Positions 1 to 11,132 of a stretch of DNA of 64,000 nt are shown piece by piece. This DNA comes from Brachionus koreanus (Eukaryota; Rotifera; Eurotatoria; Ploima; Brachionidae). The DNA lies in the NCBI GenBank assembly GCA_016987375.1, contig PJRA01000272.1, positions 1,853,289 to 1,917,288 of the forward strand, given 5' to 3'. The notes under the pieces were generated by a model. It did not search any database. It was given only the letters and a program-made list of their open reading frames with translations, and was not told where the DNA came from. Made by a program: the position numbers and the translations under genes. Numbering within the stretch: position 1 is the stretch's first letter; every line of letters starts with the position of its first letter.

Positions 1-60
1 GGCTTTGCACATTCCTGAACCATTGTCAACAACTAGAGCAGCTACTTCATCGTCACACAT
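1..60 (-). CDS. Actin, N-terminal 20 codons (partial, runs off window)
   Basis: The reverse complement of bases 60-1 starts with ATG and reads the canonical actin amino terminus: MCDDEVAAL, then VVDNGSGMCKA, the first phosphate-binding loop of the actin fold. Only the first 20 residues lie in the window; the gene continues to the left. The MCDDE start resembles invertebrate cytoplasmic or muscle actins, which are processed at the Met-Cys end. Actin polymerises into filaments in cytoplasm and muscle. The stretch is too short to assign an isoform, and a pseudogene cannot be ruled out, but the 20 codons are intact. Confidence 0.9.
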   Translation of the reverse strand, partial: MCDDEVAALVVDNGSGMCKA

Positions 61-171
61 TTTGATTATTGTTTGAGCAATTAAAAATTATTATTAATCT
101 AAATTTTAAATATATTTTATTTTATATATTTTTTTTGCTATTCAACAGAAATATATAGGCCCATTAATTGG
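61..171 (-). promoter_or_regulatory. Putative actin upstream region (TATA-like and CArG-like)
   Basis: Reading leftward toward the actin ATG there is a TATATA run at 152-157 and, directly upstream of it, CCATTAATTGG at 161-171. The latter resembles the CArG box bound by SRF at animal actin promoters, but with seven rather than six A/T bases between CC and GG. The AT-rich background weakens the TATA call. An untranslated first exon is also possible. Confidence 0.3.
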
Positions 172-1224
172 ACGTATTTTCTCTTATTAGCTAAATAACT
201 ACTTAGGACAATATTTAACAAAAAGATTAAGTTTAACCTCATTTTTATGATGATGTTGTTTTCTCTTTTTTTTTTTCTAGTCATACTAAAGTCTTTTTGC
301 TCATTTAGTTTTAACCTAAATAAAAAAGATCGAATTTACTGGTTTAGTTAGCTAAAGGTTGTAACATTTGGCTACAATTTGCTAAAATGACGACTTATCA
401 CTAATTTTATGAACAGGATTAGAAAAAAATATACATTTTTTTTTTTTATTTTTCTATCTGAATGATGTTTTTAGCAAGAATTTGTTTTGGTATTTATAAT
501 TCGAAAGAAAAAACAGTTCTTGTCAAAATTTTCAATCAAATTCCTTAAAAGGGAATAGTGGGTTGTACTAAAATAAAGGCATGATAATTCCATAAAAGGA
601 ATATTTTTTTTCTTAATATATTAAAAAGATAGAATAAATAAACAATTGTTGAATTAATTCAATCTTAATTTTTGAATTAGAATTCGCTTGGAGAATTGGG
701 AATAATTAGATTAAACTTTGGCATAAACTGCAGGTTATTTTATTATCAGTTAGCATATATGATAAGCACATCGATTTATCTATATATGGATGAATTTTTT
801 TGCTTATTTAGAGTTGTTTTATTTTTATTTCTTTTTGATGAAGATGATGATACGAATAAATAAATTAAAATCAAATATCATTCATCAGTCCAACTTGTTC
901 AAGAAGTAAGAAGAATTAAAACGAATTTCAAGATAAGATTAGGAATGTTCTATGATTTTTAAAAAATAAACTTTATTTAAAAAAAATTAGATAAAAATTA
1001 TAAATTTTTTTGTCTGATTTTAAAAAAAGGAAAAAAAAATTTAAAAACATAAACCATAATTCTGTTCACACAAAATTCAAGGTTTTTTAAGGTTTTTTTC
1101 TTTGGAATTTTAATCAATAAAATGCTTTTATTTTTGTATGTTTTGAAATGGATTGGCAATGAGCATGTAAATTACTTTTTATTTTTATAAGTAAGCAAAC
1201 TAAACTTGACCGTAGAATATTAAC

Positions 1225-1246
1225 TATTATTATTATTATTATTATA
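1225..1246. repeat. (TAT)n microsatellite
   Basis: About seven uninterrupted trinucleotide repeats of TAT. Confidence 0.85.
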
Positions 1247-1540
1247 AGCTTTAAATTTTAACTTTTTTCATAATATAAAAACTGCTCTATTAAAAACAAA
1301 CAAATGCAAAATCCTGTTTCAAAAAGGCAATATTTAGTGGTAATAGTTTCTTGGAAAGATAAATTTTATAAAGTAAAAAAAGTAAAGCGATTATTTTGCC
1401 CTATGATAACTGTAAAAAGCAGTCTTTTAAATTAGGGCATGATTTCATAAACAGGACACGATTATAGCAGTACATGGGTTAGTCTAGTTTAGTCTCAAAA
1501 AAATAAGTTAAGTTAATTTCATCTAAAATTAGTTTTGGGC

Positions 1541-1800
1541 GGTGGTCAACTTGGGCTGGCCGTTTTAAAAAATCCGACCTTTTTGAGGCCGTCCAACTGA
1601 AGGATCGACCGTGTAGAGCGGTCGAAAATAACAGAAAAAAGTTTATATTTGTATTTATTATAAAAATTAAAGTGATTTGTTAAAGTAAATAAATTAAAAT
1701 TTATGTGTTGGCTGGCCATTTTACGATTTTTTTAAAATCTGGCCGGCCAGTCATGGTTAGTGTCCGTTAAATCGACCGACCGTATTTTGGCCGGCCCCCA
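1541..1800. repeat. GC-rich repeat island with GGCCGGCC blocks
   Basis: This stretch is far richer in GC than its surroundings. GGCTGGCC followed by TTTTA occurs at about 1556 and again at 1710, the second within an imperfect hairpin (1712-1745), and GGCCGGCC octamers occur near 1741 and 1791. No open reading frame. It looks like a short non-coding mobile or satellite element; the family is unknown to me. Confidence 0.45.
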
Positions 1801-1914
1801 GCACTTTCAAAATTTATCAAATTATAGAGTTTTTTTTACGAATCTTTAAAGAAGCCACAAAAAATCTCTAAAATTTTTTTTTTACTAGGTAATTAATTTT
1901 TTTTTTTTGAAAAA

Positions 1915-2010
1915 TAATTTTGGAGTAACTCCAGGGCAGTTTCGAGCGGCATAGCCCTCTTTTCAGCCCTCATGTTTGGAAATAGATAAAAATAAATAAA
2001 TAAAATAAGT
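1915..2010 (+). repeat. Repeat A, diverged copy
   Basis: The core GGCAGTTT followed by an AG..CCT..TTTCAGCC block aligns by eye with the copies at 23451-23693 and 29160-29348 (roughly two thirds identical over about 60 bases). It is the oldest-looking of the three and has lost the AT-rich tail. Confidence 0.5.
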
Positions 2011-3234
2011 AAAAATTTGAAAAATTTATAGTTTGTTTAATAATCCAGATTGTGTCTTCTTATTGTATTGAGCCTAGTAGGGTTTGAAATTTGATTGTTT
2101 CGGTTGGGTATTGCTTTGACGTGTATTCATTAATTTCTTGTGCTATCAGAACATGATCTACCCTCGACTTTAAAAATTTTACGAAAAGTGAATTTGTTCG
2201 TTACTTTACTTATCCTGATTTTCCGTATAGCTTAGAGGATCTATTATCCTCTTAATGATGACATCCAGTGTTCATAAAAAGTTCGAATCAACAGGTTGTA
2301 TCTCAGAACCAAGCATGCTTTTTGTCAGCAACAAAAATTGGATAAAATAAAATTGATTATGAATCTAAAGCTTTTTATTTTATATTTTAATTGTTAAATA
2401 TGCACTATCTTTATATTTAAAATAATTAAAAATATTTTGAAACTTAAGATTTTTGTAGATTTTGCGATCATGATTATCATCTTAACTATCCATGAAATTT
2501 GCATTATTTAGAAGCATTCAACTAAGTTCATAGGCATTAAATGCGGCGTTAAAAGCAAATTTGGTTTATTGATTCTTATTGAAAATGAATTTTATGACTT
2601 CTTAAAGTAAAATTAATGAAAATTTCAAAGATATTTTAGAGAAAATTCTACGACAACCTCTAAAAAACCTCTACAAATTTCTCTAAAATTTCTTTAAGGA
2701 TCCTTTATAAATTTATTGACTGGGAAGTTTGTCATAACACATGATATTTAAAGGTTCAATTAAAAAAATAAATAAAATAGAAAGTTTTTTCTATACCAGC
2801 TTATTTAAAATTAATGATGTTTTCGAAAAATTTTGACTTGAATTGTTTCAAAATTATCCTTAAAAAAACCATGTCATATGAAGTCTCATTATGATAATAA
2901 AAAATATCTTGTTTGACTGTTAATTTTGACATAACTCATTTATTTGTTCTCTGTACCGTGCTAATGTTCCTTCAAGTTAAAAAAAATGAATACATTATTT
3001 TTATAATTTTTGTAATTATTATTTATTTGATGTAAAAATGAAAAACTCAAAAAAAAATAAAGGAAAATTTTAATCGCACAATTTAATTTAGAACTAATTA
3101 ATTATTTTATTTGTGATTACTCCAAGTTGATTAAATAAAAATTGGTATATTGCTTAAATTTTTAAAAGAAAACCATTGAAAAAATTTTATTCTGAAATTT
3201 TTATTCGAGATTAAAAAATTTGATAGAAAAATTT

Positions 3235-4056
3235 TTAACTATTTTTTTTTTCTATTTGTAAATTGGAGTTTTCATTTACCGCCTTAACGAAAATTGGATT
3301 ATTTTTACATTCAAAATAGATTTTATTTAGATTAAAGTCTTTGACAATATTTTCATAGCTCATTACATAATTAAACACTTTTCCATTGCTGTCAATAAAA
3401 GGTCTTCTCTTAGTCTCTACTCCTTTTTCAAAAAGAAGTACAGTTGGTAATTGTTTGCTAAATGATGAAGTGCTAATATTGAATTTTTTGGCTATATCTG
3501 GATATAAATTTGCATCAAATTTTGCAAATTTTAGATTGTTCAAACCGCCAAACTTGTTCGAAATTTCAGCAAAAACTGGCGTGAAATCTTTGCATGGAGG
3601 GGACCATGGCGCATAAAAACAAACCAGCCATGTAATACGATCGTCACGCTTAATCTCATGTTCCAAATTTGTACTTCTAAAGTATTGAACTTTTTCTGGA
3701 CCTTTGTAAACTGGCTGAGGTAAAAATACAAAATGTAAAAACCACAATGAGCAATAAGAAAACACATGAATTGGGCCTTCTCTCCAATATAAAATAACAT
3801 TTGCTGCTTTTGAAAAAGTGCAAACAGTGCTAACCAGTTGAAGCCATGTTGAAGCTCGTCTAGTTTTGACTGCCACAGAGATAACCAAAAGCATCAAAAT
3901 TTCCACTTCTCTCCATTCAAGCAAACAAGAATCGAAAATGAATTCGCAAAGATTTGGTATATTTTTGAGCAGAAAATAACTTGAGGCAAGTGCAATGTTA
4001 GTCAGATAATGTACATCAATTAAAGGCTTTATACGATTTTTGTAAAATTGCTTCAT
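3235..4056 (-). CDS. TMX2: Thioredoxin-related transmembrane protein 2 (TMX2)
   Basis: Intact single-exon frame of 273 aa from ATG to stop. TMX2 is a membrane-anchored thioredoxin-fold protein of the ER and mitochondria-associated membranes. The N-terminal 125 residues contain several hydrophobic segments (about 20-35, 50-65, 95-115); the thioredoxin domain follows at about 140-245. The redox motif reads PWSPPCKDF: the first Cys of CxxC is Ser, as in human TMX2 (SNDC), so it is probably not a classical oxidoreductase. The conserved KQLPTVLLF strand with its cis-Pro, and RRPFID, match TMX2 closely. The C-terminus is KKNS, a KKxx-type ER-retrieval signal as in vertebrate TMX2. Divergently arranged with CUSTOS. 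Confidence 0.93.
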   Translation of the reverse strand: MKQFYKNRIKPLIDVHYLTNIALASSYFLLKNIPNLCEFIFDSCLLEWREVEILMLLVISVAVKTRRASTWLQLVSTVCTFSKAANVILYWREGPIHVFSYCSLWFLHFVFLPQPVYKGPEKVQYFRSTNLEHEIKRDDRITWLVCFYAPWSPPCKDFTPVFAEISNKFGGLNNLKFAKFDANLYPDIAKKFNISTSSFSKQLPTVLLFEKGVETKRRPFIDSNGKVFNYVMSYENIVKDFNLNKIYFECKNNPIFVKAVNENSNLQIEKKNS

Positions 4057-4313
4057 TGTGAGTTATCCAGAATAATTTTATAAAATAAAGCTATTTTTCA
4101 GGTTAACAAGACTTTGGTATAATTTATTTGTAAATCTAGTTTTTGATGAATATATTAATTTTTATTGAGTGTTTAGATTTTAAGATATAAAGATATGAAA
4201 AATATGGAAATAAATATTTTGTCTTCAAAATAGAAAAATTGTAAATTTAGTTTAGTTGAGAGTATATAAAATAAAAAAAAAAATAATTTTTTCAAAAATA
4301 ATTTTAATTCAAA
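4057..4313. promoter_or_regulatory. Shared intergenic region between divergent TMX2 and CUSTOS
   Basis: Only 257 bp separate the two start codons, so both promoters must lie here unless one gene is expressed differently. I see AT-rich DNA with no recognisable box. Confidence 0.5.
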
Positions 4314-4950
4314 ATGCCAGGATCAAGTTCATCGAGTGATGAAGAAGAAGATTTAAGGATTAGACAATTAAGAGAAGTAGCAGTTTCATTCGATTCCTTG
4401 AAACAATGCGAAGATACAGAAAAGCCATCGTCAAAACGTCATCAAGAATGTTCTGAAGATCCCAATTCATTTGAAGTTACTCCTGAGTTCCAAGATTTTG
4501 TAGCAAAAAAACTAAGGAAAAAATTAGATGAGTAAAAAAATAACAATCAATTTTTTATTTTATTATAAAAATTTAATACCAAGATCAATTGAATTAATAC
4601 CAAATATTTCAAATAAATATGAAAGTAAGTAAATTAACTTTAATAAATTATTTTTTAATTTAAATTATTTTGATTTCAAAACAGATAAGTCGAAAAAAGA
4701 TGATTCGAAATTCGAGCTGTTAAAAAATGTATACATTTCGGATAAAATGGATGAAGAGATTAAAAAAAATGATTTGAATAAAAAATCAAAAAATAAAAAA
4801 GAGAGAAAATCAAAGAAAGAAGAATCCGAATCGGATGAAGAACATCTAAATATGCTTAAAGAAGCAGCAATTGATGTAAATTTTTTAGCAAAAACAACTT
4901 GTATCAAGCAACATAAAAAAAATTTTTTGTCTTCAATTCAAAATGAATAA
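4314..4950 (+). CDS. CUSTOS: CUSTOS-like protein (C12orf43 homolog), three exons
   Basis: Exons 4314-4531, 4584-4624 and 4685-4950 join in frame through GT-AG introns of 52 and 60 bp (donors GTAAAA and GTAAGT) to give 174 aa. Without the 41-base middle exon the frames do not meet. The N-terminus has an acidic Ser/Asp/Glu run followed by LRQLREVAVSFDSL-like sequence; TPEFQDFVAKKLRKKLDE matches the TPEFRAHVAKKL signature of vertebrate CUSTOS. A second acidic SESDEE block with LKEAA near residue 140 repeats the first, as in the human protein. CUSTOS is a nuclear-envelope/nucleolar protein linked to Wnt signalling in Xenopus; the role here is inferred only. Lysine-rich linker, no membrane segment. 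Confidence 0.85.
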
Positions 4951-5686
4951 AGAAATTTAATTAAGAAATTTCAAAATATATTTTACTTATTTAAAAAATT
5001 ATTTGTTATTAAAATAAAATTAATTAAATATTTGAGTAAAAACAACATTGAAAGGCTAAATATTTAGAAAACTTGTTTGAATGAAGTAATTTAATTATCA
5101 AATAGAAGCTAGTTATAATATGAAAATATTATAAGAAGATTAAGACATTGTGTTTTTAAACCGAAGAAATATTACAAACTTATTTGGAATTTTTAAATGA
5201 AAAATTGGCCAAGAATAATCTTTAGTTCAAAATATTACTTTTAAATACTAAATTCTATTTTTAAATTATATGACCAGACAATTTTAAAAGAATATGTTCT
5301 TTTCGCAACAAAAAATGAGCTCAAAAACCATAAAACTTAAAATTAATATTGAATTATAATTGGTTAAAACAAATTATATTCAACTAAAATAAAGTATTGA
5401 ATTAAAAGTTTTGAAAATTTGTATCAAATGTTTATTGCATTAAACTTTTAAAAATAATCTTTTTTTAAAAAGAAAAATGAATTAACACATAAAAAAAGAA
5501 AACAAGAAAACGTATCTAAATAATAACTTGATATTCGTGTCAAAAAATATTCAGAAAATTTTGCTAAAATTAGATTTAAAATTTAGAATATTGACTAAAA
5601 CGAACAAAAAATTAGTTCATTGGTTTATATTTACCAAAATATTTTGTTTTAAAATTAAAATATTCCAATTTTAAATTCACTGAAAA
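4951..5686. other. AT-rich intergenic stretch
   Basis: Nothing recognisable between CUSTOS and the first glycosyltransferase-like gene; homopolymer A/T runs only. Confidence 0.5.
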
Positions 5687-6796
5687 ATGATTTTTAAAAG
5701 AAATTTAACAAAAAATTGTGCTGTTCTAATAGTTTTCACAATAATTTTTTATACCTATTCAAAACACAGTAAAAACTATCATACAAACATTAAATTTTTT
5801 TCTGAAATAGACATTCACTCTCCATGTGAGTGTCACAAGAACATTACAATTAAAGTAGAGCAATCAAATAATAAATATAAAATTCTATCTAGTGAAAAAC
5901 AGTACACACTTGATATAGAACCAATTCTTACGTGTGAATTAGGAAAATCGCTTAAACGTGGTCCAAAACAGAAAATAATTTCGTATTCATTGTACGGAAA
6001 AAAACCCCGATATTATAATCTCCTAGAGAATATAATTTTAAAGTCAAAGGAATTTTATCCTGGTCATGTAGTGAGAGTATATCATGATGATTCAGTAGAT
6101 GAGTCAATTATTTGCAAAAATGAGTGCTTGAATTCTCACGTGGAATTCTGCAATATTCACAGAACGCCAGTTAGTTTGACAGATCCAAAAAACACAATAG
6201 ATCTAAAATATGTCCATTCAATGATGTGGCGTTTCTTACCAATTGGCGATAGTTTTGCAGATCTATTTATGAGTCGAGATTTGGATTCTCTTCTTATTCA
6301 GCGAGAAGTTGATTCAGTTCAAGAATGGCTTAAAAGTGATAACATTGGCCACATAATGAGAGGTAAATAATTTAGAAAGTTAGAATTCTGTTTTTTTAAT
6401 TTGATTTTTATTCGTTTAGACTTCCCTACACAGAACACCGCAATACCCGGTGGCATGTGGAGTTTTAAGGTAAAAAAAGCAAGAAATCTTGGGCATGAAA
6501 TATTTAGAAAAATAATCGACAAAAATATTACCTCAAATTTTAAGCTCAACGATGTTAGTCAATATGGATATGATCAATATTTTTTGTCCCAACATGTTTA
6601 TAAAGAAATAAAAAATAATTCCTTAATTCATGATAGTTTTACGTGTGATCGATTTCCTAATTCGAAACCATGGCCAAGCAAACGAAAAGGAGATTGTTTT
6701 GTTGGCCGTGTAGGAAGTTGTTTTGAAAATGCCTCATTTTTGACATGCCCTCCGCTTTGCAGACCTTTAAATAATTTAGATTGGACTAATTGTTAA
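5687..6796 (+). CDS. Type II membrane glycosyltransferase-like protein, paralog 1
   Basis: Exon 1 5687-6362 and exon 2 6420-6796 join across a 57-bp GTAAAT...TTTAG intron to give 350 aa. Residues about 10-25 form a signal anchor, followed by a Cys/Asn-rich stem and a luminal domain. Around residue 190 the SRDLDS motif looks like a DxD metal/nucleotide-sugar site; across the junction the protein reads HIMRD...PGGMW, a pattern I associate with small glycosyltransferase-like proteins of marine invertebrates. The last 45 residues have paired cysteines (CFVGRVGSC, CPPLC). Likely Golgi-resident; donor and acceptor unknown. Exon 1 is about 99% identical to the paralog at 9474, but exon 2 is only about two thirds identical in protein. 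GGMW is preceded by IP, where the paralog has IL. Confidence 0.75.
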
Positions 6797-7550
6797 TAAT
6801 TTATTTAATATTTTTTTAATTTGAAATAATTTTTTGCTGACTAAAATTTGTCTTTATAGCTATTTTTGCTTTAGTTTCGGGTTCGCTTTTTTTAATTAAA
6901 AATTAACTAAATTGCTTCAAAAGTACTCAAAACTTATTTCTGGATTTTTTACTCTATTTCAAGGTGTTCTCTGTTCCCAATTTAGAATTTTTATTTGATT
7001 GGTAATATTTTGAATTCAAGGTATATTCTGAGTTATTTTTCTTGATAAAATATGAGAATGCTAAAATATTTTTTTTCATTTCAAGTTTATTGCCTTTGCT
7101 TCAAGTGAATGTTTCGAGAATGCTAAAATATTTTTTTTCATTTCAAGTTTATTGCCTTTGATTCAAGTGAATGTTATTTTATTTAATAAAAATTAAATTT
7201 TATCTTTATTTAACAAATTATTTAATTTTTTTTAATTACTAATTTTTAAAATAATATTTTTTTACCTGTCTGATTTATAAGTTCTTTTAGTGTATTGGGT
7301 TCAATCTGGTTCTTTTTTTATCAAGTGAAATTTTTTTTCAATTTAATACCATCTATGTTAACAGATGTCAATTTTATTTTAATGTATTTTGTTCCTCCCT
7401 CTCAAACATTTATAAAGTTACAAATATTACGAAGCTCAGTAATTCGAATCAATTTAAAATTGAAATATGATAGTTTAAAATAAAAATGTTTTAAAAAATT
7501 TTTCTAAATTTTGTAAAACTTTGTAAAAAAAATACAAGAAGTGAATCGAA
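6797..7550. other. Intergenic stretch with a tandem duplication
   Basis: No gene seen. It holds the 62-bp direct duplication listed separately and otherwise AT-rich low-complexity DNA. Confidence 0.5.
7054..7177. repeat. 62-bp tandem direct duplication
   Basis: A 62-base unit starting GAGAATGCTAAAATATT occurs twice head to tail (7054-7115 and 7116-7177) with very few differences, so the duplication is recent. Confidence 0.85.
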
Positions 7551-7708
7551 TGTTTAAATCCCATTGAGGATTGAAAAAATTATAAAATAAGGAAATCGTT
7601 TTCGACTGAGCAATTGTTTTTTTAAATAAACCAACTTCATGTAGTCTCTGGGTCAGATCTGACTCTTTGCCCAAAAGAAAAATAGCGTCTAACTCTAATA
7701 TCCTTGCC
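7551..7708 (+). repeat. Repeat B, diverged copy
   Basis: Starts TGTTTAAATCCC and holds GTAGTCTCTGGGTCAGATCT, matching the core of repeat B (CTCTGTGTCAGATCGGAG) seen at 17777, 47615 and 59040. The copy lies about 110 bp upstream of a reverse-transcriptase relic. Confidence 0.6.
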
Positions 7709-7819
7709 ATTTTTTGCAAAACGACAAGCTAACTTTTTTAACAACACTAATTTCTCTAAAGCATTACCTATAGAATAATATGAAATTCAATGACAAAGCC
7801 TTAAATGGATAAACTACGA

Positions 7820-8031
7820 AACAAAGTCCCAAGTAGTATTCCTCAAGGATTGGTATTACAAAAGTTTATTTGTCTAATATATAGATGATTTTCTGAAAAG
7901 TGTTATTGAATGTTCATGCTGATGATCTAAAAATAATTAGTGTTAGCAGCCATGAATCAGCAGATCGAATTTTAGATCAAGATCTGAAAATAGTCAATCT
8001 ATCGAAATGCAAAGTGATATACTTCAATTAA
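7820..8031 (+). pseudogene. Non-LTR retrotransposon reverse transcriptase fragment (dead)
   Basis: Conceptual translation gives SSIPQGLVLQ, matching the GVPQGSVLGP block of jockey/CR1-type reverse transcriptases, then FICLIYR with a stop, then in a second frame HADDLKIISVSSHES, which is the catalytic A-D-D box and its flank, then LSKCKVIYFN, the SKC block. Block order and spacing fit RT domains 4-6. A stop and a frameshift between the two blocks, and the absence of any endonuclease or other ORF nearby, show a short dead fragment. Confidence 0.8.
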
Positions 8032-9473
8032 TTTCCCCTTAAGCAGATACAACAAGATTAGGCTAAAACAAAACTTATACTAAGTTTCAAGGTTTATCAA
8101 AAGGCTAGTTCCCAAGTCTAAAGTGGCCGTTTAACAAAATATAAAGCTTTAATAGATAAAAAATAACCAATACACAATTGAAACTTAAAACTTTCTTCTT
8201 ATATCTTTTATTTTATTATTATTTTATCATTTCAATTTTACAATCCTTAAATGAATAAAAAATAAGTCAAGGTTTAATTAATAAAATAGGTCAATGAAGA
8301 GAAAAATTGTTTCCTTAAAATTTGAGTGTAAATAAAAAAATTTAACGCCTATCGAATAGTTTTCACAAATCAAGCGCATTGGATTTTCTAGGTTTTGGGA
8401 AATATTTTTGACTGGTTTATAAAGGCGAAATCATGGCTAAACTAAAATCATGCACCAATTTAGATCACAACAAGATTGAGAAAATAAATAAAAAAAGCTT
8501 TAATTAAATCATAACCAAAACCATTTATTCTTCATGATAATGCATAACCACGTGTTAATATGACTCAAAAAAAAAGAACAGTTAGTCTGGGAATTTTTGC
8601 CTAGTGTCCCATTCAATTTAAAACACTTTTTTTGGTTTGTAACATTACAAAAATTTCATTAAAAGATCATTGAAATATTTTAAGCGTTTCAGACGTTTCG
8701 TGTTTCAATAAAATTTTTGAAATTGAAATTGAATGATGAAACTAGATTGGCAAAACAAAATTTATTTAAACCTGAAAAATTGCATTTAAATAAAATTTAA
8801 ATTTTTTTTTAAATTCTAAATATTTTTTTTTGCATTTACAATTCTACTAATGTAAGACTATAGTTTTCCAAGAAAAAAAATTGAATGTATATATCAGCCA
8901 AAATTAATCTTATAAACCTTTTTTTTTGTTAAGAGGGATCAGGGTTTAAATGCAAGAAAAAAATTTATTCATTTTAAATCTTATTAAAGCTAAGTAAAAA
9001 TATTTGTATTTTGATGTACTCTTTATTTTTTTCCTTGAAAAATATTGATAATAATGAGTCAAAATTCAATAAATTTTCAAAAATTATTATACCTTTTGAT
9101 CAGAGTAAGCATTATGAAAAATTGAAAAAAAAGATCATATATTAAAAAAATATTAAGGTATCATAAAATTGCTAATTTAATTAAATTTTAAAATAAAAAT
9201 CAATGAATTATGAATAGGTTGTTTTTTTTCAGTTTTTATTACTAACGTTCATCACAATAGTATTATGTTTAAAATAAATATTATTATATGATTTAAAATT
9301 TTACAAAAAATATAACCTTAGTCAAAAATTAATATTTAGATTCTGATTTGTATTAAATAATAATTAATAAATATATCTTAAGAATCACTAAAATTTTGAT
9401 GCTACCTTTAATATTTACTCAGGATATAAAAAAGAATAATTTTAAAAATAAAATATTCAAGTTTTATTCAAGA
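8032..9473. other. AT-rich intergenic stretch upstream of paralog 2
   Basis: No gene or RNA recognised. An upstream in-frame ATG at 9399 precedes the start chosen for the next gene. Confidence 0.45.
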
Positions 9474-10583
9474 ATGACTTTTAAAAGAAATTTAACAAAA
9501 AATTGTGCTGTTCTAATAGTTTTCACAATAATTTTTTATACCTATTCAAAACACAGTAAAAACTATCATACAAACATTAAATTTTTTTCTGAAATAGACA
9601 TTCACTCTCCATGTGAGTGTCACAAGAACATTACAATTAAAGTAGAGCAATCAAATAATAAATATAAAATTCTATCTAGTGAAAAACAGTACACACTTGA
9701 TATAGAACCAATTCTTACGTGTGAATTAGGAAAATCGCTTAAACGTGGTCCAAACCAGAAAATAATTTCGTATTCATTGTACGGAAAAAACCCCCGATAT
9801 TATACTCTCCTAGAGAATATAATTTTAAAGTCAAAGGAATTTTATCCTGGTCATGTAGTGAGAGTATATCATGATGATTCAGTAGATGAGTCAATTATTT
9901 GCAAAAATGAGTGCTTGAATTCTCACGTGGAATTCTGCAATATTCACAGAACGCCAGTTAGTTTGACAGATCCAAAAAACACAATAGATCTAAAATATGT
10001 CCATTCAATGATGTGGCGTTTCTTACCAATTGGCGATAGTTTTGCAGATTTATTTATGAGTCGAGATTTGGATTCTCTTCTTATTCAGCGTGAAGTTGAT
10101 TCAGTTCAAGAATGGCTTAAAAGTGATAACATTGGCCACATAATGAGAGGTAAATAATTTAGAAAGTTAGAATTATGTTGTTTTTAATTGGATTTTTATT
10201 CTTTAGATAATCCTTCGCACAAAGTCTACATTCTTGGTGGAATGTGGGGCTTTAAGGTAAAAAAAGCAAGAGATCTTGGGGAAAAAATTGTTAAAAAAAT
10301 AATCGATATACAAGTTACATCAATTTTTAAACCGAACAATGTTAGTCAATATGGACATGATCAATTTTTTTTGTCACGTTATCTTTATAATGAAATAAAA
10401 AACAATTCCACAATTCATGACAGTTATAGATGCGAAATATTTCCAAATTCAAAGCCATGGCCAACTAAACGAAAAGGAAACTGTTTTGTTGGGAGAGTGG
10501 GAAGATGCAATCAAAATAGTTCATTCTTAAAATGTCCTGAAAAATGTCGACCAGTTGATCATTTAGATTGGATCAATTGTTAG
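9474..10583 (+). CDS. Type II membrane glycosyltransferase-like protein, paralog 2
   Basis: Exon 1 9474-10149 and exon 2 10207-10583 (57-bp intron) encode 350 aa, the same architecture and length as paralog 1: signal anchor, SRDLDS motif, HIMRD/NPSH, ILGGMWGFK, Cys-rich tail. I chose ATG 9474 because it aligns with the start of paralog 1; an upstream in-frame ATG at 9399 would add 25 residues before the anchor. Exon 1 differs from paralog 1 at about six of 676 bases, four of them amino-acid changing (for example I2T), while exon 2 has 43 differences in 125 residues. The ILGGMWG motif here is the more canonical form, so paralog 1 may be drifting. Confidence 0.75.
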
Positions 10584-10789
10584 TAATTTATTTTATTTAG
10601 TTATTTTAGGACATTTTAAGATTATTTTTATTTAATTTAAAAAAAAAAAATTTACTATCATTTTTTATCATTCTAGATTAATAATATATTTATAGTTTTA
10701 ACATTTTCGTTTTACTAGAATTTTATTTTATTATCTAAAACACTCTTGTTATGTTATGTGTTGCCTTGTTATTTTAAGGCCTTAATTTC

Positions 10790-11132
10790 CAGTCGTTTCT
10801 TAATACACTCTCCAAGGCAGACATGTCTTATTCAGCGTTGTGAAAAAACAAACCAGACCATTAATTTTTCTTCAAATTTTTTAGCATACTTGTTCTTTAC
10901 CGGCGTCTTGCTTTAGTTACTGATATAAATAAAAATCATTCCTTAACATCGAAAAGTTGCCAAGAGTGAAATAAGAGTCATCATTTATTATAAATTTTCG
11001 ACGATATTGTGGCCTATCTGCATTCTCTTGGTCGGCATTTTAATACCAACTTCGCATACCAACTTCAACTTTTGGCAAATTTTGTTTACTTTTTACAAAG
11101 TTGTACAAATCTTTTTTGATGGTTTCGTACAT
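10790..11132 (-). pseudogene. Tc1/mariner-superfamily transposase relic
   Basis: On the minus strand an initial frame reads YRRKFIINDDSYFTLGNFSM, matching the first catalytic-Asp region (DDESYF) of invertebrate Tc1/mariner-like DDE transposases. After stops a second frame gives KFEEKLMVWFVFSQR, the conserved K-x-MVW block after it. Several in-frame stops and at least one frameshift make it inactive. No terminal repeats recognised. An unrelated DDE family is the alternative. Confidence 0.6.

Larger units (their letters stand above)
172..3234. other. Gene-poor intergenic stretch between actin and TMX2
   Basis: No supportable gene in about 3 kb. It holds a TAT microsatellite, a GC-rich repeat island and one old copy of repeat A, listed separately. 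On the minus strand around 2090-2345 short open pieces look faintly protein-like but are broken by many stops, as in an old transposon relic; I cannot name a family. Confidence 0.5.

Noticed and set aside
2281..2300. GTTCGAATCAA resembling a tRNA T-arm / B box
   Set aside because: No acceptor stem, anticodon arm or A box at tRNA spacing.
4532..4684. Direct splice of the first and last CUSTOS pieces
   Set aside because: All AG acceptors near 4685-4700 give a stop or wrong phase; the microexon model solves this.
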